Positions 1-10,548 of a stretch of 64,000 bases of DNA are shown one piece after another (within the stretch, counting starts at the first letter, position 1; each line of letters opens with the position of its first letter). The DNA is taken from contig CAUJNA010000495.1 of NCBI GenBank assembly GCA_963377175.1, forward strand, positions 1-64,000. Reading direction: 5' to 3'. The stretch comes from Effrenium voratum. Its lineage: Eukaryota; Sar; Dinophyceae; Suessiales; Symbiodiniaceae. The notes under the pieces were generated by a model. It searched no databases. It was not told the DNA's origin and saw only the letters and a program-made list of their open reading frames with translations. Both the position numbers and the translations under genes were made by a program.

Positions 1-224
1 GCACTTGCTGAAGCAGAGGGTCTGGTCGCTCAGTCGCCACGGCTGTCCCCCAGAATCATATGCAGGAATCCTGGCTGCTGACAACGAGCAAGTGCAGCAG
101 GAAGCAGTTTGTTTGCTGAAGAAGGAACATCAGGTTTTGCTGTGGCTTGAAACTGTGTTTGCTAGTCGGTCTTCCTTTGGCCTGGCGCAGGGAATTTGCG
201 ACAAGCTGTCCGCAAGTGTACATC

Positions 225-396
225 TAAATATTCGTTTTTTTTGTTTTTTTTTTGTTTTTATGTTTTTTTTTAGTTTTTTTTTTTTTTTTGTTTTTTTATT
301 TGTTTAATTTGTTTTTTTTTTTTTTTTTTTGTTTTTTTTTTTTAATTTTTTTATTTTATGTTTTTTTCTTTTTTGTTTGTTTTTTTTCAAACCCAG
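225..396 (+). repeat. T-rich intron body
   Basis: About 170 bases are almost entirely T, with scattered G and A. They lie between two coding blocks whose protein match to the paralogue is continuous, so the run lies inside an intron. The ORFs here (poly-Phe) are artefacts of composition. The paralogue has no intron at this position. Confidence 0.75.
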
Positions 397-2444
397 TGAT
401 GGCAGTGTTATTGATGGAGTGTGGAGGGCGTTCGAAGCAGGTGGTTACAAGACAGCCAGTGTGGCAGGACTTCACTTGCTGAACTGCTTGCTTTGCACAT
501 TCCCTGACAACAAAATTGTTGAAGATGTGCGCAACGATATTCGGAGGGATGGCAAATTTCAAAGCAACAAAAAGCAAACAAATGAGTCCACCCAAGATGT
601 TACTCGCAGCTCGCAGGTCTTTGAAAGCCGTGGAATTCCGCATGTGAAGATCTCCAGAGACGAATTTGTGGGTGACTTTAGACAGGGACATACAAGTCGG
701 AGAAAATGTGGGTTCAAATCAATGACTCACAATATGCCTCGGGAATGGCATCAACTTATGGCAAGGAAAACCTGGGGCACACTGTCGGAAGAAAGCCTTC
801 AAGAAGGAGCTGCGGCATGGGCTTGGCTTCAGCGTTGGAAGGATGACAGATCTTCGGCAGGCGTCAAAATCTGGCATCAACAAACTGGCGCCACGGCAGG
901 AGGTCATGAAGAATTTGTCAGATGAGTCATTCTGCTTTTGCTTGAGCTCTGCCACATGGGCTTGTATAGGGTGGCCCGTGATTGTGGTGGACACTCCTGA
1001 AGCGAACCGCTGTGGTGCCCTTGGAGATGCGTGCTTTGTGCTGGATGCTGAAGGGCAGGCAGACTTCATGTTCATCGAGCAGCCAGAGATGTGGATGGTG
1101 GTGGAGACGCAGCCTGTTTGCATTGAGTGGCAAGGTGGTCTCCGATTGGCCAGGCAATCGTCCGGTGTGGAGCGCAGCTTGCTGAGAACTTTTCTTACAC
1201 AGCCAACGCTGCTTGGATCTGAATGAAGTCGCGCTGTGACACTCATGTCAGGCAGCATGCTTGATGTTGTCTTGTTGTCAGTTGTGCTGTCACCTCAAAG
1301 AAGATGCTGAACAAGGAGCTGGCGGCCCTGGTGCTGTGCCAGTTTTTCAAGCGATGAGCAGACCTGAGCTATTGAAAGTTCTTGCGGAAACGTCACAGCG
1401 GGATGGCGATACTGATGACATCACGGCCAACTTCGCGGCTCAGGTCCAAGCTCTGCACAACAATGCCCCCGCTGGCAACGACAGTGATTCTGATTCTGAT
1501 GAGAGTGCCTGCAAGGCTGATCAGGATGGTCTTGAGTTTGATGCAATGGTGTTGGAGGACATGGGCCCAGAAGATCGTCGTGAGTTTGAGCAAGTTCAAA
1601 AAACAATTGAGAAACATCAGGCTCGTGCGAAGCAGAAGGAATGGGCAGTAGTCAGAAAGGCCATGATGCCAAAGGCCAAGGCAAAGGCCAAGGCAAAGGC
1701 CAAGACAAAGGCCAAGTCCAAGGCCAAGACAAAGGCCAAGGCCAAGGCAAGCAACAAAGCCAACATAATAAAGGGGCTGAAGACTGCCAAATCAAGCAGC
1801 TCCAAAGAGGCCAGCAAGGCGAGCAGGAAGATTTGGCATGGCGCACTGAAGAAGAAAAGACAAGACTGCCCTGCTCTTCGCGAAGGTGACACCCATGAAA
1901 AGGGAAACGTGCTGGTTGAAGTCCCTGAAGAAGTTGAAGCTGTGACTCCGAATCCATGGCGGGTGGTTCGTAGCTCAGTGTCGTCGTGCCCTGAATCTGC
2001 GAGGCCTGCTGCGCAGGCCGAGGCTGCTCCACAAAAGCGGCCAGCCAGTGTGGCGGAGGACAACAGCACGGCTCCTCCAGAAGACAAGCCAGCCAGTGTG
2101 GCGGACGACGGCAACAGGCTGAGTCCGCAGGCGGACCTGCCACCTGCCAGCCACACCCAATCTCCAAGCAAATCGACAAGGCGCAGTGATGAGCCATTGC
2201 GGGGCAAGTGTCATTGCTGCTTCCAGCAGTGCCGATGATTTGGCTATGGCTGATGGTGCCGGTGCACAATCACGTCGCCCTGGCCACCATGGACCCCGGC
2301 AACCTGCTGTGTTTGATCCGCTTATCTGGACTGAGGTTTCCTGCAATACCTGCCGCAAGCAATGTGGGCATTACAAGTTTCATCCAGCGCCAGGGGGCCG
2401 AGACAAGCCAACCTGGATCATGAGGTGCTACGACTGGGAGAAAG

Positions 2445-2535
2445 GCGGGCAAATCATAATGACCATTGTTTGTGTGTGTGTGCGTAATAAATAGTCTTGA
2501 AGTTTTAGTTCTGTGCTGTGGTGGCGCTCTGCCAG
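2445..2535 (+). other. GC-AG intron flanked by AGGCG direct repeat
   Basis: The exon reads ...GAG AAA G, then intron GCGGGC...TGCCAG, then GC GAG TGG. The join gives E-K-G-E-W and restores the match to the paralogue at 46100-46200 (GSWPSQG). AGGCG occurs at both edges. The donor is GC, not GT. Confidence 0.65.
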
Positions 2536-3033
2536 GCGAGTGGCCATCAAAAGGCCAATTGAGGAGGACAAGCGCTATAATGACTGAGCTACAGGTTAAG
2601 GACTGGATCCAGTCTTCCAAAACATGTGGCTGTAGACAGAAGGCATAATTCTTTGCTCGTTTGCGAGTTGCGCACGACTTGATAAAATAGCGAGAACCTC
2701 TGGTGTGCTGAGTGCAAAGTATCTCATCATGTCATTGGCCTGCTTGCACTTGTGTACGGGAATTGCTTGTGGCAAAACAAGTTGTGGCGGTTCGGTTCAA
2801 GTGCTGTCAGTTGAAAGCGCAGACTCAAGGGCTTCCCACTTTTGCTAAACTCGCAATGTCGCTGCTGGGCTTAATAATGATTGTATGCATTAGGTGTTGC
2901 TGTCATCAATTTAGGCAAAGTGATGGTGCGGGGTTCGGGCGCACACTATCTAAGGCAGACGCTATGGAAATGTGAGGATGCTGGTAGTTTTGCTACTATA
3001 ATTATTGAGTCTGCGTCGCCGTGCGCAAACAAC

Positions 3034-3474
3034 ATGGCCAATGACACTGCCATTGATGATGACGAACACCAGGAGGCCACATGCCAGGAGGGCACCTTGA
3101 GTGGACCCCAAGATGTGATTCCCACAAAAAAACAACCACGCTCTTCGACTCCAGACACGGGAGATCTGCGCCCAGTGGTGCTTCAAGAAGTGCTTGCTGA
3201 CCAGATGCAGATGCCCTTACCAACTGCCGATCGCAAGTTCAAGTTCATCGAAGGTGACTGGTTTGTTCGGATGCCCGTGAGCTACAGCACATCGATGCAT
3301 AAAAAGGTGTGGTTTTTTACTGCCAGGGCTGGAACTATTGCTTTGGCTGCGCGAGATCGTGTTCTTTGGTGCTCTGCGTGCGGCTTAGCGCACCATTGTG
3401 GCCCTCAGTGTTCATGTGCCTGTCACAAGCTTGCTCGTGCATATTCAATGCGTCATGGCCTCGTGCTGGATTGA
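3034..3474 (+). CDS. Hypothetical protein with C-terminal Cys/His cluster and CHKL motif
   Basis: 146 residues from the ATG at 3034; the frame stays open upstream to an ATG at 2881. The N-terminal half is acidic and Pro/Thr-rich and probably disordered. The C-terminal half has aromatic residues, then CSACG, HHCG, CSCACHKL and an MRHG ending. These Cys/His residues could bind zinc; that is inference from spacing, and I do not recognise the family. The ending resembles that of the next gene (CHCSN...CTCPCHKLRKAL...THG), so the two look like diverged tandem duplicates. The later start is favoured because residues before it look non-coding. Confidence 0.55.
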   Translation: MANDTAIDDDEHQEATCQEGTLSGPQDVIPTKKQPRSSTPDTGDLRPVVLQEVLADQMQMPLPTADRKFKFIEGDWFVRMPVSYSTSMHKKVWFFTARAGTIALAARDRVLWCSACGLAHHCGPQCSCACHKLARAYSMRHGLVLD

Positions 3475-3842
3475 TCTTCAGCCAATAAGACAAGCAGTGT
3501 GTTGCTCCAGTACAGAGCGGAGCTGCAACTTTTAACTGATGGGCAAACTGCTTGACTCGACTGTGTGCGACTTTGGAAAACAGCAACAGGGCTGCGCAAG
3601 TGAGTTTAGATGCGTGAGTGCGGAAGCTCACTTGAGGCCCAGCAGTCAATGGAACAAGAGGAAGAAAGAAGTTGTCAGCCGTGCGCGCGCATGCCATCAT
3701 GAATGACATGAACCATGAGCCATGTTCAGGCTGCAAACATTCCAGTCATGCTTGAGATGCGGTTTTGCGGCTCAAGCCTGTCAGTAGCAGTTGACTCAAC
3801 GTGCTTGATTGAGATTTTGTGAGCCATTGACATTGAAGCCTC

Positions 3843-4490
3843 ATGTCAACTGGCTTGCCTGCTGATAAGAAGCGTCGGACAGTGACATATTCTCCTGCAA
3901 GTCAGACAGTGTGTCACACTGAATCTTCAGAATCAGAAGTTGAAGCCAGTGCGACAGTGTGTCTGAGTCAAATCGAACGTCCTCAGCCTGACTGGACTGA
4001 CGCTCAGCCACGGGACTGGGGAGTTGAAATGACTGAGCCGGAGCTTCAGCAGGGGAATGACAATGACGACGTCGAGCAGTCAGATTTATCGGAGCTGGAC
4101 TCGGAACTGGAACGTGGGCCTTGCCCAGAATTTCTTGCAGAATCTGTTCTGACAGATTTCAGGACCGGTGACCGGCGCGGCATGTGTTGTCGTCCTGGTG
4201 TGACTATTATGTGGGTTGGACATGAAGCGTTTGTTCAGTTGCCAAGTCAGCTGAACGTCAATCGGGAACCTGTGACCTTTGTTACTGGCATGCGTGGCGC
4301 AGTGCTCATGATCATCAATGACAATCGCAAGACAATGCATTGCTCCCATTGCTCGAACTCTGATTCGACTTATGTGCAAGAACACCCCAGTCCAACGATC
4401 TGTGAAGATGATGACCGTGATCCGTGCACCTGTCCTTGCCACAAGTTACGGAAAGCGCTTGACTTGACGCATGGCAGAGTATTTTTTTGA
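3843..4490 (+). CDS. Hypothetical protein, tandem paralogue with CPCHKL motif
   Basis: 215 residues from ATG to TGA in one open frame. The N-terminal half is rich in Ser, Glu and Asp (for example ESSESEVEAS), which suggests disorder. The second half has MWVGHEAFVQLP, a hydrophobic MRGAVLMIIND stretch, MHCSHCSN, and then CTCPCHKLRKALDLTHG. The Cys pattern and the HKL...HG ending match the upstream neighbour at 3034-3474, about 370 bases away on the same strand. It probably folds around one or two zinc ions (inference). Function unknown. Confidence 0.6.
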   Translation: MSTGLPADKKRRTVTYSPASQTVCHTESSESEVEASATVCLSQIERPQPDWTDAQPRDWGVEMTEPELQQGNDNDDVEQSDLSELDSELERGPCPEFLAESVLTDFRTGDRRGMCCRPGVTIMWVGHEAFVQLPSQLNVNREPVTFVTGMRGAVLMIINDNRKTMHCSHCSNSDSTYVQEHPSPTICEDDDRDPCTCPCHKLRKALDLTHGRVFF

Positions 4491-5091
4491 GCTGGCTCGC
4501 CAGCGACGTCAAGAATGAATAATGATGATGGACAATGGAATGGTCCAACGTTGCTGGCGCTAACGTGCGCTCATGATGACTTGCGACTCACTGATGCGAC
4601 AATAAAAAATAATCATTATTATAGAATTGAGTGACACACACTTAATGCATGTTGTATGTTCTTGCATGTGTTTGTCCTTGTTTGCATTTGTGTCATGTAT
4701 GTTTGCATTGTTTTTGCACTCTTTTTGTATTTTTTGTATTTTGTTGCATTTTTTTGCATTTTGTTGCAGTTTTTTTGGCATTTTGTTGCATTGTTTTTTT
4801 TGTATTTTTTTTTGCATTTTTTTGCACTTTTTTGCATGTTTTTGCACTTTTTTGCATGTTTTTGCACTTTTTTGCATGTTTTTGCACTTTTTTGCATGTT
4901 TTTGCACTTTTTTGCATCTTTTTGCATTTTTTGCATCTTTTTGCATTTTTTTGCATCTTTTTGCACATTAGATGCAAAAATAAGATAATTTGAGATAATT
5001 TGAGATAATTTGAGATAAATTGAGGTAAGGTCTAAACCCCATGGATCTGGGACTCTTAATATAATTACTGACTTGGCCTTGCAGTCTAGCC
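4491..5091. repeat. T-rich tandem repeats between gene and element 1
   Basis: From about 4700 to 4975 the + strand is T-rich with GCA or GCAC every 6-13 bases. At 4821-4920 it settles into five 20-base units made of TTTTTGCACT plus TTTTTGCATG. At 4983-5025 a 10-base unit, TGAGATAATT, repeats about four times. The Phe/Cys/Lys-rich ORFs on both strands are by-products. No gene seen. Confidence 0.85.
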
Positions 5092-5160
5092 TTGCAGACA
5101 CACACCAGCCAGGACCGCACAGGTCAGGCTCGCCCCCTGCTCAGCCTGCCAATCGCAGTG

Positions 5161-6755
5161 ATGCCCTTACGCCGTGTGTTCAGCGCCAGGCCTGCACTGC
5201 CCAGGCCATATGGCCCTGTTCGCCCGCCTGAGCCTTCATCAACTGCTCAGCTGCAGGCCACGCTGAAGGACAAATGCACTGCCGAATGGGTTTTGATACT
5301 CAAATCCTGCGTCGCTAGCAGCAAGCTGGCGCAAGCCCTGGAAGCCTCGCAGCACCCGCAGATCCTTGTCGAAGCATCTCTGCGGAAATTTTCGGGGGGC
5401 ACGCTGTCGCAGTACCTCCGCGCCATCCGCCTTTTTCTCACCTTTGTAAATCAGTGCGTGGGTGATTTGATGAGCCTCACCCTGGCCCATCTCTCAGATT
5501 TCATCGCAGGCTGCCATGTGTCTCAAGCAGAGGACCGCACTGCACTCAAGTGCAGCGCAATCATGATGAGTAAAGCCCTGTCTTGGTTTGCGCGCATCCC
5601 CTTAATCAAGTCCTTCGCCTACAACCCCAAACCACACGATCGACGTGAAGCCCTGCCTTTGCCACTTGCTATACTTGCAGCATGGGAGGAACACATAGTT
5701 TCCCCCGCTTGCACGCCCGCCGTGGCCTGTTACTAGGCGCCCTGCTTTTGTGCCATTGCAGCCTTAGGTTTGGGGACATTCAGAGAATCAAGCCTTCCGC
5801 TCTCTCGCTGTCTGCGCAAGCACTTCGGGGCCTGTGTTGGGCCACCAAGACAACTAGCCAGGGACAGCCCTTCGCATGCTTGCCGTTCGGTTTCCGAGGT
5901 GAAGACATCAGCACATCCTGGCTGGTGAAGTGGCTTGCCCTGCTCAGCCAAGCTTTAGACGCCACTCAGGCCGAATGGGGAGATTCATTTGTACCCGACT
6001 TCATTTTGCCCTGCGTTCCAAACCTGGATTCTCACGCATGCCCCAGCCTTTCGCGTCCGATGTCTTACTTGCAAGCACTGGTATGCCTTCGCTGGGCCAT
6101 ACAGTTGCCGTGGAAGTCGGAAGGCGGCCAGCTGGTTACCCAGCGCGAGGCGTCCTCGTTTACCCTTCACAGCCTTAGATGCGCGTTACTCAGTGCAGCA
6201 GCGCAGCTACGCCTTCCTGAAGACAGCAGAAGGCTTGGACACCATCGCCTTTCGTCCGCACAGCAGGGACGACGCCATAGAAGCCTTGTGGGTGAGCTGG
6301 CCTCCGCCGTCAGACGGGGCTGGAGACCCCCTCGGCCAATGGCTTGGGGGGGCCAGCGTTTTTACAGGGCTTCAGAGCCTCCCAACCTGACAAGATTCTT
6401 GTACCACAGGGAGGTGGATTTGCTGTCCACAGCCCTGAATGCAGACGAGGAAGCCCTCGCAGTGGAAAGAGCCGCCTTGGAATCTTCGGAAGCCAAATCC
6501 GAAGAAGAACCGCCAGACGAGCAAGCATGCTCGCCAGATCCCTCGCCTTGCCCGCTGGCGCCAGCCCTTGCAGTCGATTCAATTGGCATTCGTCTTGTGC
6601 CCTGGGGATCCGTACATGCCGTGCTGTGCACTCACGGCAACTCGGTACAGACGGCTTGCGGTTTGTGTTTAAAGCAGTGCTCGTACCCTGTGCATCAGAT
6701 TCATCCAGATATGCAGCTCTGCAAACGCAAGGCGTGCGTGGCCGTGCTGTGCTAA
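5161..6755 (+). pseudogene. Tyrosine recombinase of element 1, degenerate
   Basis: Two overlapping frames (start ATG at 5161; frame change near 5733; stop at 6755) give a phage-integrase-like protein. An N-terminal DNA-binding part holds GTLSQYLRAIRLFLTFV. The catalytic part has the first Arg in CSLRFGDIQRI, an HxxR box in LHSLRCALLSA and a GHH box in RRLGHHR. The nucleophile region reads RPHSRDDAIEAL in a different frame near 6250, with His where the catalytic Tyr is expected, so both a frame break and a lost nucleophile are visible. A C-terminal CGLC...C tail follows. YR proteins of retroelements insert a circular DNA intermediate. This copy should be inactive. Confidence 0.75.
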
Positions 6756-7239
6756 AATAAGCTACACATGCCTTACCTTGACACCCACAGCTCAGCCAAA
6801 CTTGACACAATCAGACACGTCAGGTATGCGCTGGGAGAAGTCAGCGCTCATGCGCCAGTCCAGTACCTGCCATCACTGACTGTACACATTCCGCAGCTAT
6901 CTTTTTCCTATCAAACCAGCCTTCCAAACATGCCTTACTGAAGCACATGGATCGCGATCGGCTCCAAGATGTCCTGACAGGACCTCGTTTTGGCCAGAGG
7001 TTTTGACTGTCCATCTGACTTCGCCTTTGCCTTCCCCACCGTTGCAGAATTGCAGCCTTTCATAGTCTCTGCCTGCGCTCGGAGCCTCCCGAACCGGCCG
7101 CCAATTCCAGGTCGCCATGCATTCAGCCCAATCAAATAGCATCTTGGGCAGAGCGCTTGCCACCCAAGCTCACATCCGAACGCGTGTCCAGCCTGGTGGA
7201 AACATTAGCTGCTGGACGCTGACACCACGCCATCCATCC

Positions 7240-8060
7240 GCCTTCTGAGCCTAGTGCACGAGGGCCTGAAGCCCGGGCAGTCCCTGAAGTGGGTGCCCTG
7301 GCAATATCGCCTTCACAGCAATACCAGGAGCGCATGGAAGCAAAGTCGGCCCGAGCCGTGCGCTCAGAACTGCAACTTCTGAGTCAGGCCTTCTTTGACT
7401 GAGTCAGGCCTTCTTTGACGACACACCAGAGGTGTCCGTGGAGCACCACTCGCTGTCAGCGGGGTGGCTCACCCGCATCCAGACCGTGTTTCGCAATGCC
7501 CTGGCCCTGTGCCAAGCAGCGCACCTGTCGAACCTCAAGGCCTTCGACAAGAAGATAGCCGACCTGTGTCTCACACAGCCAGATCCTAACCTAGGCCTTC
7601 GTACACTAAATACCCAAGAGCTTTTGTCGGCTGATCGCAAGCTCTGGGCAGCCATATCCGACCTTCTCGGGCAGCGCTGGTCCCTGGATGATGCCTTGTA
7701 CGAGCTGACGCAATGAGAAACGATGCGCGCAGCCTCTTACAGCTGCGCCCGAAAATATCCAAGCCATCCGTGCCAGCGCTGCCACGCCCCGCAACACCAC
7801 GGCAGAGGGGATCCAAGCGCGACCTTAAGCCAGCCCGCGTGCCTTCACGCCCCACCAAGAAAAGCAAGGGGAAATCCAAAGGAGCCACGCCATCGCCAAA
7901 GCCCAAAGCAGAGTGGTGCACTACCTATAAAGGGCGCGAGGTCTGCCGGCGCTACCAGACGGGCATTTGCACTAACGACCAGTGCCATTTCGCCCACGTG
8001 TGCGCCATAGTGGGCTGCCAGCAAAAGCACCCCGCCATGGACCGCAACAAACACACGTGA
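7240..8060 (+). pseudogene. Gag-like protein of element 1 with CCCH zinc finger
   Basis: The reading starts in VHEGLKPGQSLKWVPW (near 7252), continues through EVSVEHHSLSAGWLTRIQTVFRNAL and ADRKLWAAISDLL, and ends in a Lys/Pro/Ser-rich linker. That linker leads to a finger, CRRYQTGICTNDQCHFAH (C-x7-C-x4-C-x3-H), followed by C-x4-C-x3-H. A CCCH finger after a basic linker is the nucleocapsid-like part of Gag in these elements. The frame is broken by a 20-base tandem duplication at 7379-7418 and by a one-base shift near 7713, where TGA overlaps a new ATG. The Gag of element 2 has the same plan but a different sequence. Confidence 0.7.
7379..7418 (+). repeat. Perfect 20-base tandem duplication inside Gag
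   Basis: CTGAGTCAGGCCTTCTTTGA occurs twice with no spacer. The second copy brings an in-frame TGA and shifts the frame. Without it, the Gag reading runs from ...LSQAFFD into DTPEVSVEHH. This is a slippage or repair duplication in one copy, not an element feature. Confidence 0.9.
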
Positions 8061-8138
8061 AATAGCCCGGATCTTTGGACCGGCGCAGGATCGGGCAGCC
8101 AAACCGCGGCCGGCCTTGCCCCACAGCGGGGCTCTTGC

Positions 8139-9107
8139 ATGCCGGTGGAAGCTGCCCTGACTCCAGCCTTGCCCTATGCGCGCCGTAACGAGCCAGGCGC
8201 GTCGCCAAGGCCACACACGCCCGCCCAGGCAAGCTTATCGGAATCACCGTTGCATTCAGGAACCTCTTTTTGGACGTGTTTGGTGACATCGGCAGCCATT
8301 AGCCTTGGCCTTGACTGCTTTGAGCCCTTTGATCTGGATGGAGACACTGCGCACGACATCCTGGATAACGTAGTCTTCGAGGCCCTTCTCAGACTCTGCT
8401 GGTCAGGAATCGTGGCCCTGATACTGCTTGCCCCGCCTTGCAAGGAATATTCCAGACTCAAACTACGCCCTGGCGGGCCCAAAGCCTTGAGAACGCCGCA
8501 GTACATGAACGGGGTCTTCGGCCTTTCGTCTTCGCAGCGTAAGAAACTGCTGGATAGCAAGACCATTCACGACCGCGGCAGAGCCCTGTTCAGAGCAGTG
8601 GTCTCCAAAGGAGGCGTAGGCATTTGGGAACAACCGCCATCAGCCATGTCCTGGCTGGAAGAGGCTAACTTCCAAATGCTACGCGATCACCAATGTGCCC
8701 TGGTGCGGGTAGACGCCTGGAGGCACAATAAAGCCTTCTCCAAATCGTGGGCGTTCGGCTGCAACAGTTCGAAAATACAGGCCCTGGAGGCCCGTTGCAA
8801 TCACTCATACAAGCACCGAAGCATTGCAGGCGTGAAAGAACAAGGGGTATACCTCAGCACTCTGACCGCTGAATACCCTCCTTCCCTGACCCTGCAACTT
8901 GCCCAGGTAGGCGTAGGACAGCAAAACAGGTTCCTTCCGACAAACACTGCCATTGCACTCCGAAATTTTCAGGACCATCACACTGGCGCCTTGCAGGCTC
9001 CCGACCTGCGACGGAGCAGGAATGCACTCTTCCGCAGACTGGTGCTGTCCCAAGCCAGAACACCCACTGCAAGCAGTCGCCAGGCCCTGGCTGCATTGGA
9101 TGCATGA
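8139..9107 (+). CDS. DNA cytosine methyltransferase-like ORF of element 1
   Basis: 322 open codons. Motifs in order: an acidic motif FEPFDLDGD where the cofactor pocket would lie; APPCKEYSRLK, matching the Pro-Cys motif IV of C5-cytosine methyltransferases; WEQPPSAMSW in the place of their Glu-containing motif VI (ENV); then AFGCNSSKIQ and HRSIAGV. The fold assignment rests on these motifs, and activity is not implied. ORFs of this kind sit between Gag and RT in both elements here. The last 60 residues read like linker into the RT. The start is uncertain because the reading may be a fusion with Gag through frame changes. Confidence 0.65.
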   Translation: MPVEAALTPALPYARRNEPGASPRPHTPAQASLSESPLHSGTSFWTCLVTSAAISLGLDCFEPFDLDGDTAHDILDNVVFEALLRLCWSGIVALILLAPPCKEYSRLKLRPGGPKALRTPQYMNGVFGLSSSQRKKLLDSKTIHDRGRALFRAVVSKGGVGIWEQPPSAMSWLEEANFQMLRDHQCALVRVDAWRHNKAFSKSWAFGCNSSKIQALEARCNHSYKHRSIAGVKEQGVYLSTLTAEYPPSLTLQLAQVGVGQQNRFLPTNTAIALRNFQDHHTGALQAPDLRRSRNALFRRLVLSQARTPTASSRQALAALDA

Positions 9108-10370
9108 GCGCAAATTGGTGCCGCAAATCCTCAGACATGAGCCTCCACCTGCTGCAGGCCTTGGCCAACTCTTGGGGTGACCCAGACATGGCCCTGCTGC
9201 CATTTCTGCAACACGGGGTACCAACAGGAGCCGTGTCAGCCTTGCCACCCAGCCTTCAATGGCCGGCAAAGAAGCCAGACTCCGCCCTGCCGCCGGATCT
9301 GGAAATCTGTGAGGGCAACTGGAAGATGGCCGAGGACGAACCAGAAACCGTGCAAAGCTTGCTGCGCAATGAAATTGCCAACAACTGGATTGTAGAAACC
9401 GGCCTTAGCATCGCCGAGGCTCGGGAAAAATGGCCCTTAGGCATTGCCGTAGGCAAATTAAATGTTGTTTTTGGCAGAAGGGAAAGAGCCGCGCCTTGTC
9501 CTGGACAGCACCGTGTGCCAAGTGAATACCAGATGCCATCTACCAGAGCGCCTGAGCCTGCCAATGGCATCGGACCTGGCGCTGTCCACGCAGCCGGAGG
9601 ACACTCCAGGCGGCTTCGTGGGCGCCAGCATTGACTTCAAAGCCGCACACAAACAGGTGCAGGTCCGCCCTGAAGAGCATGGCCTTCTACTATTCGCCTT
9701 TCAAAGAAAACTCTATCGCTATAGAGTATGCCGTTTTGGGGGCCGTTTCTCGGCATTCTGGTGGCAGCGCTGGCGCTTTTTTGCTTCGCCAGGTGCATGG
9801 GTTGCTGGCTTGGAAGCCCCACAAAGCCTTCCTTTTTGTGGACGACCTTCTGTGTGCACTCTTCCGAGATAGCGCGCCAGATATGTTTGCCTTGGTGGTG
9901 CTTTTCTTTTGCGCCATTGCGGCGCCAATGAGATCAACTTCTCCCACGACACCATTCAGCTCGTGTCCGCTAAGCTGACCAAGCTGGACGCCTTGATCAA
10001 AGCACTGCTGGGGAGCCGACGGGTACTCCGCAAAACACTCGAGCAGTGCATAGCACCAGCATTGCACTGCATCTGAGATCCTGGCTAGCGCCACTATACT
10101 CGGACCTCAACAGCCCACCAGGCTCGATGCACTCGATACCGCCTCAAATGTGGTCAGCCTTCAGAGCATCCTTGAACAAGGATCTCAACCAGCCATAGCC
10201 TTCCCGGCTTGTGGATCACAGTGGGCTCCAAAATCTTGGAAATTTCAGGTCGCGCCATGCACTGCCCTCAGGACATCCCGCGGGTGCCCGGCACTAGCAA
10301 ACCCACGTGGGTGCGCATCGCGGACCCCAATAACCCATATACTAGCCTTTCCAAGTCAAGCCAGCAGTAA
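9104..10370 (+). pseudogene. Reverse transcriptase of element 1 (broken frame)
   Basis: Three frames in turn carry RT motifs. Early part: ALPPDLEICEGNWK and EKWPLGIAVGKLN. Fingers: EPRLVLDSTVCQVNTRC. Motif A: ASIDFKAAHKQVQV. Motif B region: RFGGRFSAFWWQR. Motif C: LFVDDLLC, the catalytic DD box. Thumb/connection: PPQMWSAFRASLNKDL and IPRVPGTSKPTWVRIADP, ending SLSKSSQQ at a TAA (10368-10370). The frame changes near 9465 and 9740, among others, mark a dead copy. The RNase H domain that should follow is found on the far side of element 2, at 17720. Confidence 0.8.
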
Positions 10371-10391
10371 GCGGTCACTTGTGATAGCACG

Positions 10392-10413
10392 TTATTTTGT
10401 GAGCCAACCAAAG
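10392..10413 (+). repeat. Left terminal inverted repeat of element 2
   Basis: Begins TTATTTTGTGAGCC and ends CCAAAG. Pairs with 17697-17719. Confidence 0.75.
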
Positions 10414-10548
10414 TGAAAAACAGTGGTTTTTCAAGCCAGCCTGTGAGTGTGTGTCATGCCGCAGCATGGGCTGAGGAGGGTGGGTGTCTCCGTTCATTCG
10501 GTGCACCTTTTTGTAATGTGGGGGTCTGTGTTGTCGTAGTTCGAATGC

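Larger units (their letters stand above)
1..2648 (+). pseudogene. 3' part of multi-exon gene of unknown function, interrupted paralogue of the 39.7-46.2 kb gene
   Basis: The 5' end lies outside the window. Blocks match the 39.7-46.2 kb gene in the same order: VWSLSRH near 25-50; NKIVEDVRNDIRR near 510-550; WGTLSEESLQ near 772-800; FVLDAEGQADF near 1035-1070; an acidic segment then a Lys-Ala repeat at about 1660-1760; and a final domain with Cys pairs (VSCNTCRKQCGHYK), PTWIMR and WPSKGQ. Two introns can be placed by comparison: a T-rich one at about 218-397 and a GC-AG one at 2445-2535. The frame breaks near 839, 1350 and 2190, where the homologous reading continues in another frame. It is either a decayed copy or a gene carrying assembly indels. 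The Lys-Ala stretch and acidic region suggest a nucleic-acid or chromatin contact, but that is inference. No catalytic domain was recognised. Confidence 0.55.
5092..10391 (+). mobile_element. Element 1, 5' part: YR retroelement split by element 2
   Basis: Continuous homology on the + strand in the order tyrosine recombinase, CCCH-finger Gag, methyltransferase-like domain, reverse transcriptase. It stops at 10391, where the inverted repeat of element 2 begins. The RNase H and 3' repeats resume at 17720-19239. Base composition (GC-rich, many GCCTT words) is shared by both halves and differs from the insert. All ORFs carry frame breaks, so this copy is probably inactive. The left border is not defined; 5092 is only where the first open frame begins. 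Confidence 0.75.

Noticed and set aside
252..482. Poly-Phe membrane-protein-like ORFs
   Set aside because: Translation of a T-run inside an intron.
4701..4975. Regular 20-base repeats, CRISPR-like at first glance
   Set aside because: Units are contiguous with no unique spacers and are simple T-rich sequence.
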